A stretch of 64,000 nucleotides of DNA from Gordonia mangrovi (GCF_024734075.1 NZ_CP102850.1:3224001-3288000), one strand, 5' to 3'; counted from the first letter of the stretch, positions 1 to 9,078 are shown. The notes: generated by a model not told the origin, from the sequence alone. A program made the numbers and translations.

Positions 1-1284
1 TCCGACACCGCGGACGACCTGATGAAACGCTGTGGGCAGACAGGTGTCGACCTGGTGATCGCGACAGATGACACCCTGCAGTTCGCGGCCCAGGCGCTGC
101 CCGGGGTGCGGGTGGTGAGTGTGTCCGCCATGGCTGACACCGCACCCCCGGTCGACGGCCTGCAGCGGGCACCGACACGAGCCGACGACGCGTTCCTCTT
201 CCAGTTCACCTCGGGTACCACGGGCACTCCCAAGGTCGCGGTGTTGTCCCACCGGGCCGTCCTCGGCTCGGCGGAAGGCTATGTACGCGGGGCCGGCGGC
301 AAGGATGGCGCTGTGTTGGTGAACCCACTGCCGCTCGATCATGTCGGCGGGTCGGTGGCCGGGGTGATCGGGGCACTGAGCGTCGACGGGACCTATGTCG
401 CGGTGCCGAGCATCGACCCCGATGCGATCACGCGGGCCATCCGCCACACCTCGCCGGACGTGATCGGGTTGGTGCCGACGCTGATGGTCGATCTCCTGGA
501 ACGAGGTACCGCAACGGCGGCGGACTTCGCGTCGGTGACCTCGGTGATCGGTGGCGCGACGCGAGTGGACGCGGGTTTGATCGACAGAATCGAACGCGAC
601 CTGGGAATCCGCTTCCTGGTGGGATACGGGCAGAGCGAAGCACCGTGCATGTCCTTGAGCGGACTGACGGACTCCGTGCTGGCGAGGACTCGGACGATAG
701 GCCGACCGCTGGGTGGGCGCGATTACTGCATCATCGCCGATGGAGCGGTCGTCCGCGACGGCGAGGTCGGTGAACTCTGCGTGCGTGGCCCGCTGATCAT
801 GTCCGGCTATCTCCAATCCGATGGCACCGTGCGGACGGAGACCGACTCGGCCGGCTGGATGAGGACCGGGGACCTCTGTTCGATGGCCGACGGGATCGTC
901 ACGTTTCACTCGCGTCTCCGGGACGTCGTGATCCGCGGCGGCGAGAATTTGTACCCGGCCGAGATCGAGCCCATCCTCGCCGACTGCGAATCCGTGGGAG
1001 AAGTCTCGGTTTTCGGGTTGCCGGACCAACGGCTGGGGGAGCGGCTGGTGGCCGCGGTCAGGCCGGCGCCCGATGCGCAGGTGGACGTGGCCGATCTGCA
1101 GGCATTCGCAGCGGAGCGACTTCCACGCAAGAAGCAGCCGGCGGAGTGGTTCGTCGTCGACGACTTCCCCCGAACATCCACCGGAAAAATCCGCAAGAGC
1201 GATCTCGCCCGACGGTTGGACCTCGACCAGCCACTCCACGGGGCGCAGATACGCAGTCATGCAGAACAGGAGATTGGTGACTGA
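1..1284 (+). CDS. Acyl-CoA synthetase (class I adenylate-forming), 5' end outside window
   Basis: The frame is open from the first base, so the true start lies upstream; 427 residues are visible of a family usually near 500. The enzyme would activate a carboxylic acid to its CoA thioester through an acyl-adenylate. Visible signatures in order are the ATP/AMP P-loop FTSGTTGTPK (about nt 205-234), GYGQSEAP, the WMRTGDL segment, the hinge region RLRDVVIRGGENLYPAEIE, and the C-terminal catalytic lysine in FPRTSTGKIRK. The acid substrate cannot be read from the sequence. The stop codon overlaps the start of the following hydrolase gene (TGATG), so the two are probably translated together. No copy of the cluster-wide operator is seen here, so this pair may be regulated separately from the island downstream. 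Confidence 0.9.
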   Translation, partial: SDTADDLMKRCGQTGVDLVIATDDTLQFAAQALPGVRVVSVSAMADTAPPVDGLQRAPTRADDAFLFQFTSGTTGTPKVAVLSHRAVLGSAEGYVRGAGGKDGAVLVNPLPLDHVGGSVAGVIGALSVDGTYVAVPSIDPDAITRAIRHTSPDVIGLVPTLMVDLLERGTATAADFASVTSVIGGATRVDAGLIDRIERDLGIRFLVGYGQSEAPCMSLSGLTDSVLARTRTIGRPLGGRDYCIIADGAVVRDGEVGELCVRGPLIMSGYLQSDGTVRTETDSAGWMRTGDLCSMADGIVTFHSRLRDVVIRGGENLYPAEIEPILADCESVGEVSVFGLPDQRLGERLVAAVRPAPDAQVDVADLQAFAAERLPRKKQPAEWFVVDDFPRTSTGKIRKSDLARRLDLDQPLHGAQIRSHAEQEIGD

Positions 1285-2216
1285 TGACGAATCAGATGAG
1301 TGAGGCATTGACTGCCGCTGACAGTCCCGTTGAGGTGATCCGCGTACCCGTGGGGTCGGTGTCGCTCTCCGGATTGGCGGCGCTGCATGACTCGCCACGA
1401 GCGCTCGTGCTGGCTCTACACGGTGGGGGCCTGCACGCCGGCTATTTCCATGGGGGTGCCCACGAGGACCTCTCGCTGCTGACCCTCGGACATCAACTCG
1501 GGTACTCGGTGATCGCGCTCGACAGGCCCGGGTACGGAACGACAACAGATATCGAGGACGAGCACGTCAGCCTCAGCGGCCAGGTTGCCCTGCTGGTTGA
1601 GGCGATAGGCCACTTGGCGTCGGCTTATGACGTCGGCGCAGGCATCTTCCTGGTCGGCCATTCCTTCGGCGGTATCACCGCGATCACGCTCGCAGCCGCG
1701 CTCGGCGACGACACGCGGCTGCTCGGGCTGGACGTCAATGGTGTCGGCGCAAAGTATGACGATGGCCTCCGGGCTCACCTGCACAGCTCCACATTCGGTG
1801 ACGCAGAACTGCCCACCGAATTCCGTAGCAGGCGATCGCACTGGGGGGACGAGGAGTTCTACCCACCCGCGACGTTTGACCGCTCACTGGATCTGCGTCC
1901 ACATGCGCCGGTGCCCCAAGTCGAACGAATCGACGCGGTGCGATGGCCCGAACGCGTCGCTCACGAGGCCGCACGGGTCACTGTCCCGGTGCATCTGACC
2001 TTCGCCGAGCAAGAGTACAACTGGGCGGTGCAGCCGGACGATATCGACGAGTTCGCGGGCCTGTTCGTCAACTCGCCGTTGGTGCGGTCCGACGTGCAGG
2101 CTGCGTCGGGTCACAACACCAGTCTCGGGTGGGCCGCGCGCCCTTATCATCTGCGCGCCTTTGCATTCGCCGAAGATGCCATCGTGTACCAGAGGCTCCT
2201 TGGCGCTCGGCAATGA
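1284..2216 (+). CDS. Alpha/beta hydrolase
   Basis: This 310-residue protein has the alpha/beta-hydrolase fold: an oxyanion strand-loop LALHGGG near residue 47 and a nucleophile elbow GHSFGG with serine at about residue 127. A C-terminal SGHNTSLG segment probably carries the catalytic histidine. No signal peptide is apparent, so it should be cytoplasmic. The ATG overlaps the stop of the upstream acyl-CoA synthetase by one base, giving translational coupling. An ester or thioester hydrolase working on the same substrate as the ligase is a reasonable guess, but the substrate is not determined. It faces a second hydrolase on the opposite strand, with a short hairpin between them. Confidence 0.85.
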   Translation: MTNQMSEALTAADSPVEVIRVPVGSVSLSGLAALHDSPRALVLALHGGGLHAGYFHGGAHEDLSLLTLGHQLGYSVIALDRPGYGTTTDIEDEHVSLSGQVALLVEAIGHLASAYDVGAGIFLVGHSFGGITAITLAAALGDDTRLLGLDVNGVGAKYDDGLRAHLHSSTFGDAELPTEFRSRRSHWGDEEFYPPATFDRSLDLRPHAPVPQVERIDAVRWPERVAHEAARVTVPVHLTFAEQEYNWAVQPDDIDEFAGLFVNSPLVRSDVQAASGHNTSLGWAARPYHLRAFAFAEDAIVYQRLLGARQ

Positions 2217-2247
2217 GGTGAGCGCGCGGCGGCAAGCCACGTAACCG

Positions 2248-2267
2248 TGCACCGGTTCAGCGGTGCA
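2248..2267. terminator. Hairpin between convergent hydrolase genes
   Basis: TGCACCG (2248-2254) and CGGTGCA (2261-2267) form a 7-bp stem with a 6-base loop in the 68-bp gap between two convergent genes. There is no T-tract. A modest intrinsic terminator is the likely role. Confidence 0.4.
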
Positions 2268-2284
2268 TTCAACAGGTGCTGCGG

Positions 2285-3175
2285 CTACACCCCGTCGAGA
2301 AAGTCGGAGATCGACGCGACGAAGACGTCGTTGTCGTCGCCGGCGACCATATGCGTCGCATCGGCAACCACCACGCTGGACGCATGCGGCACCAGCGCGC
2401 GGAGTTCGTCGACCCCGTCGTCACTGACGATGTCGGATTTTCCGCCGGACACCAAGACCGTGGGAACGGTGATTCCCGCGCACGCGGCTATCATCCGGTC
2501 GCGTCGGTCCACGGGGTTGTCGAGATTGGCCCCCAGCCGGTGGAATGCGGGATCCCAGTGCCAGTAGAGCCTCCCGTCCTCTCCCGTCCGCACATTCTTC
2601 CGAAGGCCCTCGATGTTCTTGGGGCGCGGATGGTTCGGGCGGTACGCGGATACCGCGTCGGCAACCGCCTCGAGATCGGCAAAGCCGTCCGGAGCCGAAC
2701 GCATGAACTCGGCGATCCGTGCCACGCCCTCCGGCTCGATGCGGGGGGTGATGTCGACCAACACCAACGCGCGGAGCAGACCCGGGTGCTCGCCCTCGGC
2801 AATGAGTCCCGTCATCCCGCCCATGGATGCGCCGACCACGACCGGGCGGCCGAGATCTGGGCCGTCGAGGTCGGACACTTGATCGACGATGGCGAGCAGA
2901 TCATCGACCAGGACGCCGATTCGATAGTCGCCCTCGGGTGACCAGTCACTCTGCGCGTGCCCCCGTGCGTCGAGGGTGATGACCTCCCAGCCGATGGCCT
3001 GCAATGCCCGTGCGGACCGGTCCCACGAGTGCCGGGTCTGGCCACCGCCGTGCAGCATCAGAATCCGGCCGCGCGGTGCCACACCTTCCGCGACGCGCCA
3101 GCGGTCGCCGCGGACTGTGCCCGCGCCACCGCGAAACTCGACCGGATCGGCGTTCGCGTGAGCCGTGCGTTCCAT
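2285..3175 (-). CDS. Alpha/beta hydrolase
   Basis: The 296-residue protein belongs to the alpha/beta-hydrolase superfamily. It has an HGGGQTRHSW oxyanion loop at residues 42-51, a nucleophile elbow GASMGG with serine 117, and ADATHMV near the C-terminus supplying the probable catalytic histidine. The sequence resembles the broad group of lipases, esterases and C-C hydrolases, and nothing narrows the substrate. No signal peptide is seen. It reads in the same direction as the acyl-CoA synthetase at 3278-4924 but is separated from it by a strong hairpin, so it may be transcribed on its own. Confidence 0.85.
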   Translation of the reverse strand: MERTAHANADPVEFRGGAGTVRGDRWRVAEGVAPRGRILMLHGGGQTRHSWDRSARALQAIGWEVITLDARGHAQSDWSPEGDYRIGVLVDDLLAIVDQVSDLDGPDLGRPVVVGASMGGMTGLIAEGEHPGLLRALVLVDITPRIEPEGVARIAEFMRSAPDGFADLEAVADAVSAYRPNHPRPKNIEGLRKNVRTGEDGRLYWHWDPAFHRLGANLDNPVDRRDRMIAACAGITVPTVLVSGGKSDIVSDDGVDELRALVPHASSVVVADATHMVAGDDNDVFVASISDFLDGV

Positions 3176-3218
3176 TCAGTTGCTCCTCTGTGAGGGGGTT
3201 CGGCGCCCAGTACCCGCA

Positions 3219-3260
3219 TGGCAATACGGCCGCGTCGTCGCGACCGCGGCCGTATTGCCA
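3219..3260 (-). terminator. Strong hairpin after the acyl-CoA synthetase gene
   Basis: TGGCAATACGGCCGCG (3219-3234) pairs perfectly with CGCGGCCGTATTGCCA (3245-3260), a 16-bp stem with a 10-base loop. It lies directly downstream of the minus-strand CoA ligase gene and before the next hydrolase gene. No U-tract follows, which is usual in actinobacteria. Confidence 0.65.
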
Positions 3261-3277
3261 GTAACAGACTATTCCGC

Positions 3278-4924
3278 TCAGCTCATGGCGGCGGCCTTGG
3301 CGGGACGACGCTCAGCCCAGTCCGGCGCTTCCTTTGTACGGTCCCAGGTGTCGCTGGTCACGCCGAAGTCCCGCAGGACGTACTTCTGGATCTTCCCGGT
3401 CGGTGTCATCGGGAAGTCCTGCACGATCTTCACATAACGCGGGACGAAGAAGTACGGCGCATTCTCGTCGATGAACTTGCAGAACTCGAGCGGGTCGATC
3501 ACCGCCCCCTCGTTCGGCTGCAGCACCAGCATCAGTTCTTCCTCATGCTCGAGGTCGGCGAGTTTGACCCCGACGGCGGCGGCATTTGCGACATCCGGAT
3601 GCCGCAGCGCGATGTGCTCTACCTCGAAGGTGGAGGTGTTGCGACCCTTGTGGCGCAGCGCATCCTTCTTGCGGTCCACGAAGAAGAGCTCACCGTCTTC
3701 GTCGCGGCGTCCGAGGTCACCGGTGTGGAACCACAGATTGCGGAAGGCCTCGATGGTCTTCTCGGGCTCATCGAGGTACCCGCTGAACAGGGAACCGGGT
3801 ACGCGCGGCCGCACGCAGAACTCGCCGACCTCGCCAACCCCTACCTCGGCGTCGTTGTGGTCCAGGAGTCGGGTTTCGACCAGATCGTCGTCAACGGTGT
3901 ACCCGGACGACCCCGACTTCAGCGGCATATCGGAGGTGTAAAGCGTGGCCCCCATCACTTCGCTGGTGCCGAACCCGGCGGCGATCCGTTCGACACCGAA
4001 ACGCTCCATGAACGGCTTCATGATCTGCGGCACGATCGGCGCCATCACCAGCGACCGCAGCGGATTGTCGGCGTCATCGGGCTTGGGCGGCTGGTTCATC
4101 AGGTAGATGTGCATGGTGCCCAGCGTCATCGTGTGCTCGGCTCCGAAATGGCGGATGCGATCCCAGTAGTCGGAGACGGAGAAGCGGGAATCGATACATG
4201 CCGTACCGCCGCTGACGAGTGCGGGGAAGATGTTCATGACCCAACCGCCGGAGTTGTACATCGGCATGGGGTAGTAGAACACCTCGCCCGGTCCCTGCAC
4301 CTTGCGGAAGACGTCATTGTGGCGCTGTGCCCACAGCATCCAGACGGCATGCGGTTGCATGACGCCCTTCGATCGGCCGGTGGTGCCCGAGGTCCACAGC
4401 ACGGCGCTGGTGTCGAGTGGATCGTGTGTGATCGATCCCTCCCAGCGCTCGTTCTTCGCGAGATCCGCGAAGTCATGCGACACCACTCCCTCGAGTTCGC
4501 TTCCACCGCTTCCGCGAACGATGACGTGCTTGAACGGGAGATCATTGAGCTTCGCCACTTCGGCCAGGTGATGCGCCTCGACGACGAGGACCTCGGCCTT
4601 GCTGGCCCTGAACAGTTCGGCGAGCCAGTCGCCCCGATACTCGGTCGAGAACGGCGACCAGACGCCGCCGGCCCGGTTCACTCCGAATGCTGTGACCGCC
4701 AGGTCGGCGGAGTTGTCCATGAACAGCGCGACGCGTGAACCGACACCCACACCGAGGTCGCTGAACCCCTTGGCGAAGCGATCGGCCAGTGCGTCGACCT
4801 CCCCGTAGGTCAATGACGTATCAGCGTCCCGCAGGAAAACCTGTTCGCTCCGCTCCTCGGCCTGAAGTCGGAGCACATCGACAGGAATGCGGTGGGCGAG
4901 ATTGTTCAGGGGATCTGTTGTCAT
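3278..4924 (-). CDS. Acyl-CoA synthetase (FadD-type, AMP-binding)
   Basis: This 548-residue class I adenylate-forming enzyme should convert a carboxylate to acyl-CoA with ATP. It shows the P-loop LWTSGTTGRSKG, the GFGTSEVMG adenine-binding segment, WFHTGDLGRRDEDGE, and a C-terminal PMTPTGKIQK carrying the catalytic lysine. I chose the ATG at 4924 (MTTDPLNN) over an in-frame ATG at 4987, because typical family N-termini start near this point and the upstream codons cross the operator-like AT-rich site. It is the last gene of a minus-strand group with two SDRs and an NTF2-like protein, but it has its own candidate promoter. It is the only stand-alone acid:CoA ligase inside the putative regulon and so a candidate for first-step substrate activation. 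Confidence 0.9.
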   Translation of the reverse strand: MTTDPLNNLAHRIPVDVLRLQAEERSEQVFLRDADTSLTYGEVDALADRFAKGFSDLGVGVGSRVALFMDNSADLAVTAFGVNRAGGVWSPFSTEYRGDWLAELFRASKAEVLVVEAHHLAEVAKLNDLPFKHVIVRGSGGSELEGVVSHDFADLAKNERWEGSITHDPLDTSAVLWTSGTTGRSKGVMQPHAVWMLWAQRHNDVFRKVQGPGEVFYYPMPMYNSGGWVMNIFPALVSGGTACIDSRFSVSDYWDRIRHFGAEHTMTLGTMHIYLMNQPPKPDDADNPLRSLVMAPIVPQIMKPFMERFGVERIAAGFGTSEVMGATLYTSDMPLKSGSSGYTVDDDLVETRLLDHNDAEVGVGEVGEFCVRPRVPGSLFSGYLDEPEKTIEAFRNLWFHTGDLGRRDEDGELFFVDRKKDALRHKGRNTSTFEVEHIALRHPDVANAAAVGVKLADLEHEEELMLVLQPNEGAVIDPLEFCKFIDENAPYFFVPRYVKIVQDFPMTPTGKIQKYVLRDFGVTSDTWDRTKEAPDWAERRPAKAAAMS

Positions 4925-4986
4925 ATCTTCGCACTCTCTTCGTTGCCAGTGTCGGCCCTCGTCGGGGCGGGACTCATCGCGGATCA

Positions 4987-5012
4987 ATGTGACGTAATTA
5001 TTAAACTATATG
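4987..5012 (-). promoter_or_regulatory. Copy of cluster-wide promoter/operator motif (site a)
   Basis: On the minus strand this reads TATAGT, then TTAATAATTACGTC. It aligns with the TATAGT(A)CAAT...ATTAG element found before other operons in the island. It is the weakest of the clear copies on the operator side. It lies about 65 bp upstream of the chosen CoA ligase start. Confidence 0.5.
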
Positions 5013-5107
5013 ATCGGTGTGGCGTCAACCACACGCGCGCTAATTGTCGGAATTGGGCCACAGTGGGTACGGGCTGCTCAGAAGCGTGTTGAAGCGCCGG
5101 AAACACC

Positions 5108-5148
5108 TCGCGGACAAGTCTGTTCGTAACGAACGGACTTGTCCGCGA
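5108..5148. repeat. 41-bp near-perfect inverted repeat
   Basis: TCGCGGACAAGTC (5108-5120) is the exact reverse complement of GACTTGTCCGCGA (5136-5148). Inside it GTTCG (5122-5126) pairs with CGAAC (5130-5134) around a 3-base centre TAA, with one T/G pair between the two stem parts. It lies between an SDR gene and the CoA ligase gene, both on the minus strand. It could be an intercistronic terminator or attenuator, or a double-stranded operator. No T-tract follows on either strand. Confidence 0.7.
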
Positions 5149-5196
5149 AGGCCCAGGGTGCCCGACCGTTGCCGGCCCGCAAACGTCTCGGTGGTT

Positions 5197-6012
5197 TCAG
5201 GAACCGGCGCCGGCCATGAGGTCGCTGATGTCGGCGACGTAGGGCGCGTGCGCCAGCAGGCCGCCGTCCACGTGGATGACCTGGCCGGTGATGAAGCTCG
5301 ATTTGTCCGACGCCAGGAAGATCGCGGCATGGGCGATGTCCTCGCGAGCGCCCAGTCGGCCCATCAAGTGCTGGCGGGTCATGATCTCGGCCATTTTTCC
5401 TGCCGCCCAGTCCTTCTCGGTGGCCGGGGTGACGATGAGGCCGGGTGAGATCGCATTGCACCGGATCCCGTGGCGTCCGTACTCCACGGCCGCATAGGTT
5501 GTCAGGCGCGCGATCGCCGCCTTGCCCGCGCCGTAGGCAGGATGTCCGAGATCGCCGGTCGCACCCGCATCCGAGGTGGCGTTGATGATGGAACCGCGGC
5601 CGCGCTCCCGGATGCGCTCGGCCGCCATCTTGGTGCACAACATCGTGCCGCTGACGTTTATGCGAAACGTCTCGTCCCATGCCGAGGCGTCGGCGCGCGC
5701 GATGTCGTGATCGAGGTTCTTCGCGATGTGGGTGGCCGAGGCGTTGTTGAAGATCGCGTCGAGACCGCCGTAGGTGTCAGTGGTGTAGTCGAACAGTGCC
5801 GCGATCGACTGGTGGTCACCGAGGTCGAACGTGCATGCCGACGCCTGTCCGCCTGCCGCGACGATGGACTTCGCGACTCGTTCGGCGGCGTCGGTATTGA
5901 TGTCGGCGACGACAACCGATGCGCCCTCTGCCGCGAACAGTTCTGCGGTCGTCTCACCGATCCCCGATCCGGAACCGGTGATGATTGCTACTTTGCCTTC
6001 GAGGTCAGCCAT
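5197..6012 (-). CDS. SDR family NAD(P)-dependent oxidoreductase
   Basis: A classical short-chain dehydrogenase of 271 residues. The N-terminal TGSGSGIG cofactor loop is near residue 12, NNAS follows, and a catalytic serine region leads into YGAGK as the YxxxK motif. ADIN after the second strand suggests NAD preference. The start has a good ribosome binding site (AGGAGAGAACA before ATG). It lies between a second SDR and the CoA ligase, all on the minus strand, with about 100 bp to the upstream SDR. Its role is probably oxidation of a hydroxyl group on the catabolite or its CoA ester; the actual substrate is unknown. Confidence 0.9.
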   Translation of the reverse strand: MADLEGKVAIITGSGSGIGETTAELFAAEGASVVVADINTDAAERVAKSIVAAGGQASACTFDLGDHQSIAALFDYTTDTYGGLDAIFNNASATHIAKNLDHDIARADASAWDETFRINVSGTMLCTKMAAERIRERGRGSIINATSDAGATGDLGHPAYGAGKAAIARLTTYAAVEYGRHGIRCNAISPGLIVTPATEKDWAAGKMAEIMTRQHLMGRLGAREDIAHAAIFLASDKSSFITGQVIHVDGGLLAHAPYVADISDLMAGAGS

Positions 6013-6116
6013 TGTTCTCTCCTGATGTGACTATGTCGTTTACAGTGCGTTCGTCTGTGCGGACCGAGGGTGAGATCCTGAGGCTCGCTCTGCGGGAAGC
6101 TTTTCGGAGCAAGCTG

Positions 6117-6866
6117 TCATGCACCCCCCGTCAGCATCAGCGTCTGGCCCGACATATAGGTGAGGTTCTTGTCTGCCAGCGCAACAACCGCGCCGCCGAT
6201 GTCGGTCTCGGGATCGCCGACCCGCCCCAACGGCACGGCCTTCTGCATCCGTTCGAACCGTTCCGGATTCGCATCGCGGAACTCTTCCATCGCGGGGGAG
6301 AGGGCATTGGGGACGATGATGTTGACCCGAATGCCGTGTGGGCCCCACTCGCGGGCCGCGACGCGACTCAGTCCGCGAATGGCCTCTTTGGCCATCGCGT
6401 ACGCACCGAACCCCTTGTTGCCCTCAATCGCGGTAGTTGACCCGAAATTGACGATGCACGGATTGGCGCTCGCCTTCAGGTGGGGGAACGCTGCCTGCAT
6501 GGCGAAAAAGGTTGCCATGGCGCCGCTGTTCCACGACAGTTCGATGTCCTCGACGGTCACGTCGACCAGTGCTCCCTGATTGGAGGACTGTGCGTTGTTC
6601 ACGAGGATGTCGAGTCCGCCGAGCTCCTCGACCGTTCGCGACACCGCCGCGTCCACGTCTTCACGCTTGGTGACATCGCACTTTACCGCGATGGCTCGCG
6701 CGCCCAGCGCGGTCAGCTCGTCGACGACGGCCACACACTTCGACTCCGTTCGACCGACGACCGCGACGGCCGCGCCCGCCTTCGCCAGTGCGTGGCTCAC
6801 GCCACGCCCGATTCCTTGCCCGCCTCCGGTTACCAAGGCAACGTGTTCAGCCAGAACACCACTCAT
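6117..6866 (-). CDS. SDR family oxidoreductase
   Basis: A 249-residue classical SDR with TGGGQGIG near the N-terminus, NNAQ, a serine in NFGST, and YAMAK as the catalytic YxxxK. VVGRTE after the second strand suits NADP, as in FabG-type reductases. The ribosome binding site AAGGAGTCGAA precedes the ATG. It is followed by another SDR and preceded by an NTF2-like gene in the same direction, so the three probably form one transcript starting near 7600. The C-terminus ends TLMLTGGA, as in many ketoacyl-reductase-like SDRs. The substrate is not determined. Confidence 0.88.
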   Translation of the reverse strand: MSGVLAEHVALVTGGGQGIGRGVSHALAKAGAAVAVVGRTESKCVAVVDELTALGARAIAVKCDVTKREDVDAAVSRTVEELGGLDILVNNAQSSNQGALVDVTVEDIELSWNSGAMATFFAMQAAFPHLKASANPCIVNFGSTTAIEGNKGFGAYAMAKEAIRGLSRVAAREWGPHGIRVNIIVPNALSPAMEEFRDANPERFERMQKAVPLGRVGDPETDIGGAVVALADKNLTYMSGQTLMLTGGA

Positions 6867-6948
6867 TTCGACTCCTTGTCGGCTTCATCTAGGTCGTTGG
6901 TGAATGCAGGAGGTGCGAAATCCCCCCGCGGAAGGGACACGCTGTCCA

Positions 6949-7503
6949 TCAGGAATCGAGCGGCGAAGCAGTGATGCCGGATGTGTCGTGTCCCGACCAG
7001 AACTCATGCCAGGTCGAGGGCGTCGACAGGGGTACGGTGGGCGGATGTGGCGACGTGTGCCACTCGTCGAAGCCTGCCTGCTGGGGGGTTCTGGTGACGT
7101 CTGCGGCGTACCAGTGGTATTCGCGGCGGCCCTTGAACAGCCACTCTCCGTCTACTCGTCGGTAGCGGTCGTCGTAGCGGATTGCCATCGCGATCCATCG
7201 ATCGCCGACCTCGTGCTCGGCGCGGCAGTACACATGGCCGTGCGCGGAGTCGCTGTCGTCGAGGATGATCCGATGTCCCATGATGTTGTGGATCGAGCGG
7301 TAGAACTGTTTGATCTGCGGTGTGATGAACTCACGCAGCGCGTCGCGCCCGGAGCCATAGGGGCCGGCGCCCACATCCGGTACGAACAGATTGATCCACG
7401 ATTCCACGTCGCGTTCATCCACTGCGATGGCGTATCGGATCGCGAGCTGCTGGATGTCGAGCTGAGCCTCGATGCGCTCGAGTCGTTGCGTCTCGGTTCT
7501 CAT
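6949..7503 (-). CDS. Nuclear transport factor 2-like (SnoaL-like) protein
   Basis: A 184-residue protein with the cone-shaped NTF2/SnoaL-type fold pattern. An N-terminal helix (IEAQLDIQQLAIRYAIAVDERD) is followed by W-x-NLF and then AEHEVGDRWIAMAIRYDDRY with VDGEWLFKGRREY. Relatives include small dehydratases, isomerases and ring-cleaving or accessory proteins; steroid delta-isomerase has the same fold. No catalytic set can be named with confidence. It is the first gene downstream of a clear copy of the cluster-wide promoter motif and leads into two SDR genes, so a small dehydratase or isomerase step in the same pathway is plausible. Confidence 0.75.
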   Translation of the reverse strand: MRTETQRLERIEAQLDIQQLAIRYAIAVDERDVESWINLFVPDVGAGPYGSGRDALREFITPQIKQFYRSIHNIMGHRIILDDSDSAHGHVYCRAEHEVGDRWIAMAIRYDDRYRRVDGEWLFKGRREYHWYAADVTRTPQQAGFDEWHTSPHPPTVPLSTPSTWHEFWSGHDTSGITASPLDS

Positions 7504-7599
7504 CGACGGCTCCCGATGTCGAGAATGGTGCGGTCCAGCGACCGACCTCGTGAGTAGGGTGCGGATTCCACGTGTGACACCGAGTCCTCCTACGGCCTC

Positions 7600-7627
7600 T
7601 TAATTAGCTTAATAAAATTACTATATT
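7600..7627 (-). promoter_or_regulatory. Copy of cluster-wide promoter/operator motif (site b)
   Basis: On the minus strand the site reads TATAGTAATTT, then ATTAAGCTAATTAAG, in the same register as the sites at 12422 and 26416. It lies about 100 bp upstream of the NTF2-like gene at 7503, in a conspicuously AT-rich stretch of an otherwise GC-rich region. Confidence 0.65.
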
Positions 7628-7696
7628 TTGGGCATTGGGCCACGTCAATGGCCTCGCTCCGCGTAAACACGCGTGAGCCGTGGACGCGGGAGACGC

Positions 7697-8950
7697 CTAT
7701 TGCGCCGCGTCCCCCGCCGAGATCATGGCGTCGATGTCGGTCTCGGAATACGACAATTCGGCCAGTACCTCCCGGGTGTGCTGTCCCAGCGCAGGTGCAG
7801 GCCTGTTGACGGTGAATCGCTCACCGTCGATCATCGCCGGTGAACCCACGTACGTGAACGGCCCGGCGTCGGGGTGCTCGCCGTCGACGATGATGGACCT
7901 CGACCGGATGTGGCGGTCCTGTGCCATCTCCAGCAGTGTTGACGGGGCCGGCCCGAGCGGGAATCTGTAGGCGATCGCCAGCTCGACCCACTCGTCGCTC
8001 GTCCGGGTCCGGAACACCTCATTCAGTTCCTCGCGGAGCGCGTTCTCGTCTGCACCGAAGTCGACGCCGCCGGTATTCGTGGTGGCGTCGGTGATGAGAT
8101 CCGGCCGATCGATCGCCGTGCAGAAGCTCTGCCAGAACTTGTCTTCGATGGCGGCGAGGATGACGACGCGATCGTCTTTGGTTTCGTAGAACTGATACTT
8201 GGCGCCCGTCCACACTCCGCCGTCAACCGTGGGCAGCGAGCTTCGGTCGGTGAGCCGAGAATCATTGAGCTGGTAAGTCACTCCGGTCAACGCCTGGGCG
8301 ACGACGGCGTCGGAACCGGCCACGTCGATCATGCACCCTTCGCCAGTGCGTGATCGCGCCACCAGGGCCGCGCAGATGTTCATCGCGGCGTGTGCGGCCG
8401 CGGCGGTGGTCGCCTGCCCGCCCTGTTCGGCTCCCCCGATTCCCGATGGAGGAATGGGATGCATGAGTCCGTCGGCGCCCCGTTCGACCGGGTTCGCGCC
8501 GGCGAGTGCGGTCATCAGCATCCCGTGCGTGGGGATCGTGGCGTAGGGCCCGAGAATGCCGAATCCGGACACGGCGGCGTATACGACCCCCGGGTTGCGT
8601 TCACGCTGGGCGGCGTACCCGATCCCGAGACGGTCCATGGCGCCGCCCGCATTGCCGTCCACAAAGACGTCTGCACTCTCCAGCAGTCGCCACACGGCCT
8701 GGCTTCCGGACTCCGATCTCGCATTGATCGCGACGCTGCGCTTGTTCCTGTTCACCTGAACATGCGCGGGGCTGTTATGCGGAGTGATCTGACCCATGAA
8801 GTCGCGCAGGTAGTCGCCGCGACCCGGGCTCTCGAGTTTGATCACATCGGCCCCGAGATCGCCCAGCAACATCCCCAGGGTGTCGCCATTGAGCAACGAT
8901 GCCGATTCGACGACTCGGATGCCTGCGAGCAGGTCGCGTTTGGTGTGCAC
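7697..8950 (-). CDS. Family III CoA-transferase (CaiB/BaiF type)
   Basis: A family III acyl-CoA transferase, which moves CoA between acyl groups through an aspartyl-CoA intermediate; some members are acyl-CoA racemases. The N-terminal GIRVVE...LGDLGADVIKLESPGRGD is diagnostic, and GCMIDVAGSDAVV contains the likely catalytic aspartate. I prefer the GTG at 8950, preceded by AGGAAAGAGGAG, to an in-frame TTG at 8974. It is the last gene of a minus-strand operon after an ACAD and a luciferase-like flavoenzyme. It lacks some of the usual family tail, but 417 residues is normal length. Donor and acceptor acids are unknown. Confidence 0.88.
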   Translation of the reverse strand: MHTKRDLLAGIRVVESASLLNGDTLGMLLGDLGADVIKLESPGRGDYLRDFMGQITPHNSPAHVQVNRNKRSVAINARSESGSQAVWRLLESADVFVDGNAGGAMDRLGIGYAAQRERNPGVVYAAVSGFGILGPYATIPTHGMLMTALAGANPVERGADGLMHPIPPSGIGGAEQGGQATTAAAAHAAMNICAALVARSRTGEGCMIDVAGSDAVVAQALTGVTYQLNDSRLTDRSSLPTVDGGVWTGAKYQFYETKDDRVVILAAIEDKFWQSFCTAIDRPDLITDATTNTGGVDFGADENALREELNEVFRTRTSDEWVELAIAYRFPLGPAPSTLLEMAQDRHIRSRSIIVDGEHPDAGPFTYVGSPAMIDGERFTVNRPAPALGQHTREVLAELSYSETDIDAMISAGDAAQ

Positions 8951-9078
8951 TGTCTCCTCTTTCCTGAGGGTCAACAGTTCGAGAACGTTCGTGATCGATG
9001 ACTGCTGAGCCGGAGTAGTTGGGCTTGTCTGGTTGTGGGTTACCGGTGGCGCAAGCTGCCGAGGGTTCGGCGCTGCCC

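Noticed and set aside
3218..4738. Long plus-strand open frame opposite the CoA ligase gene
   Set aside because: It mirrors the ligase codons in another frame, has no domain, and the ligase on the minus strand carries all family motifs.
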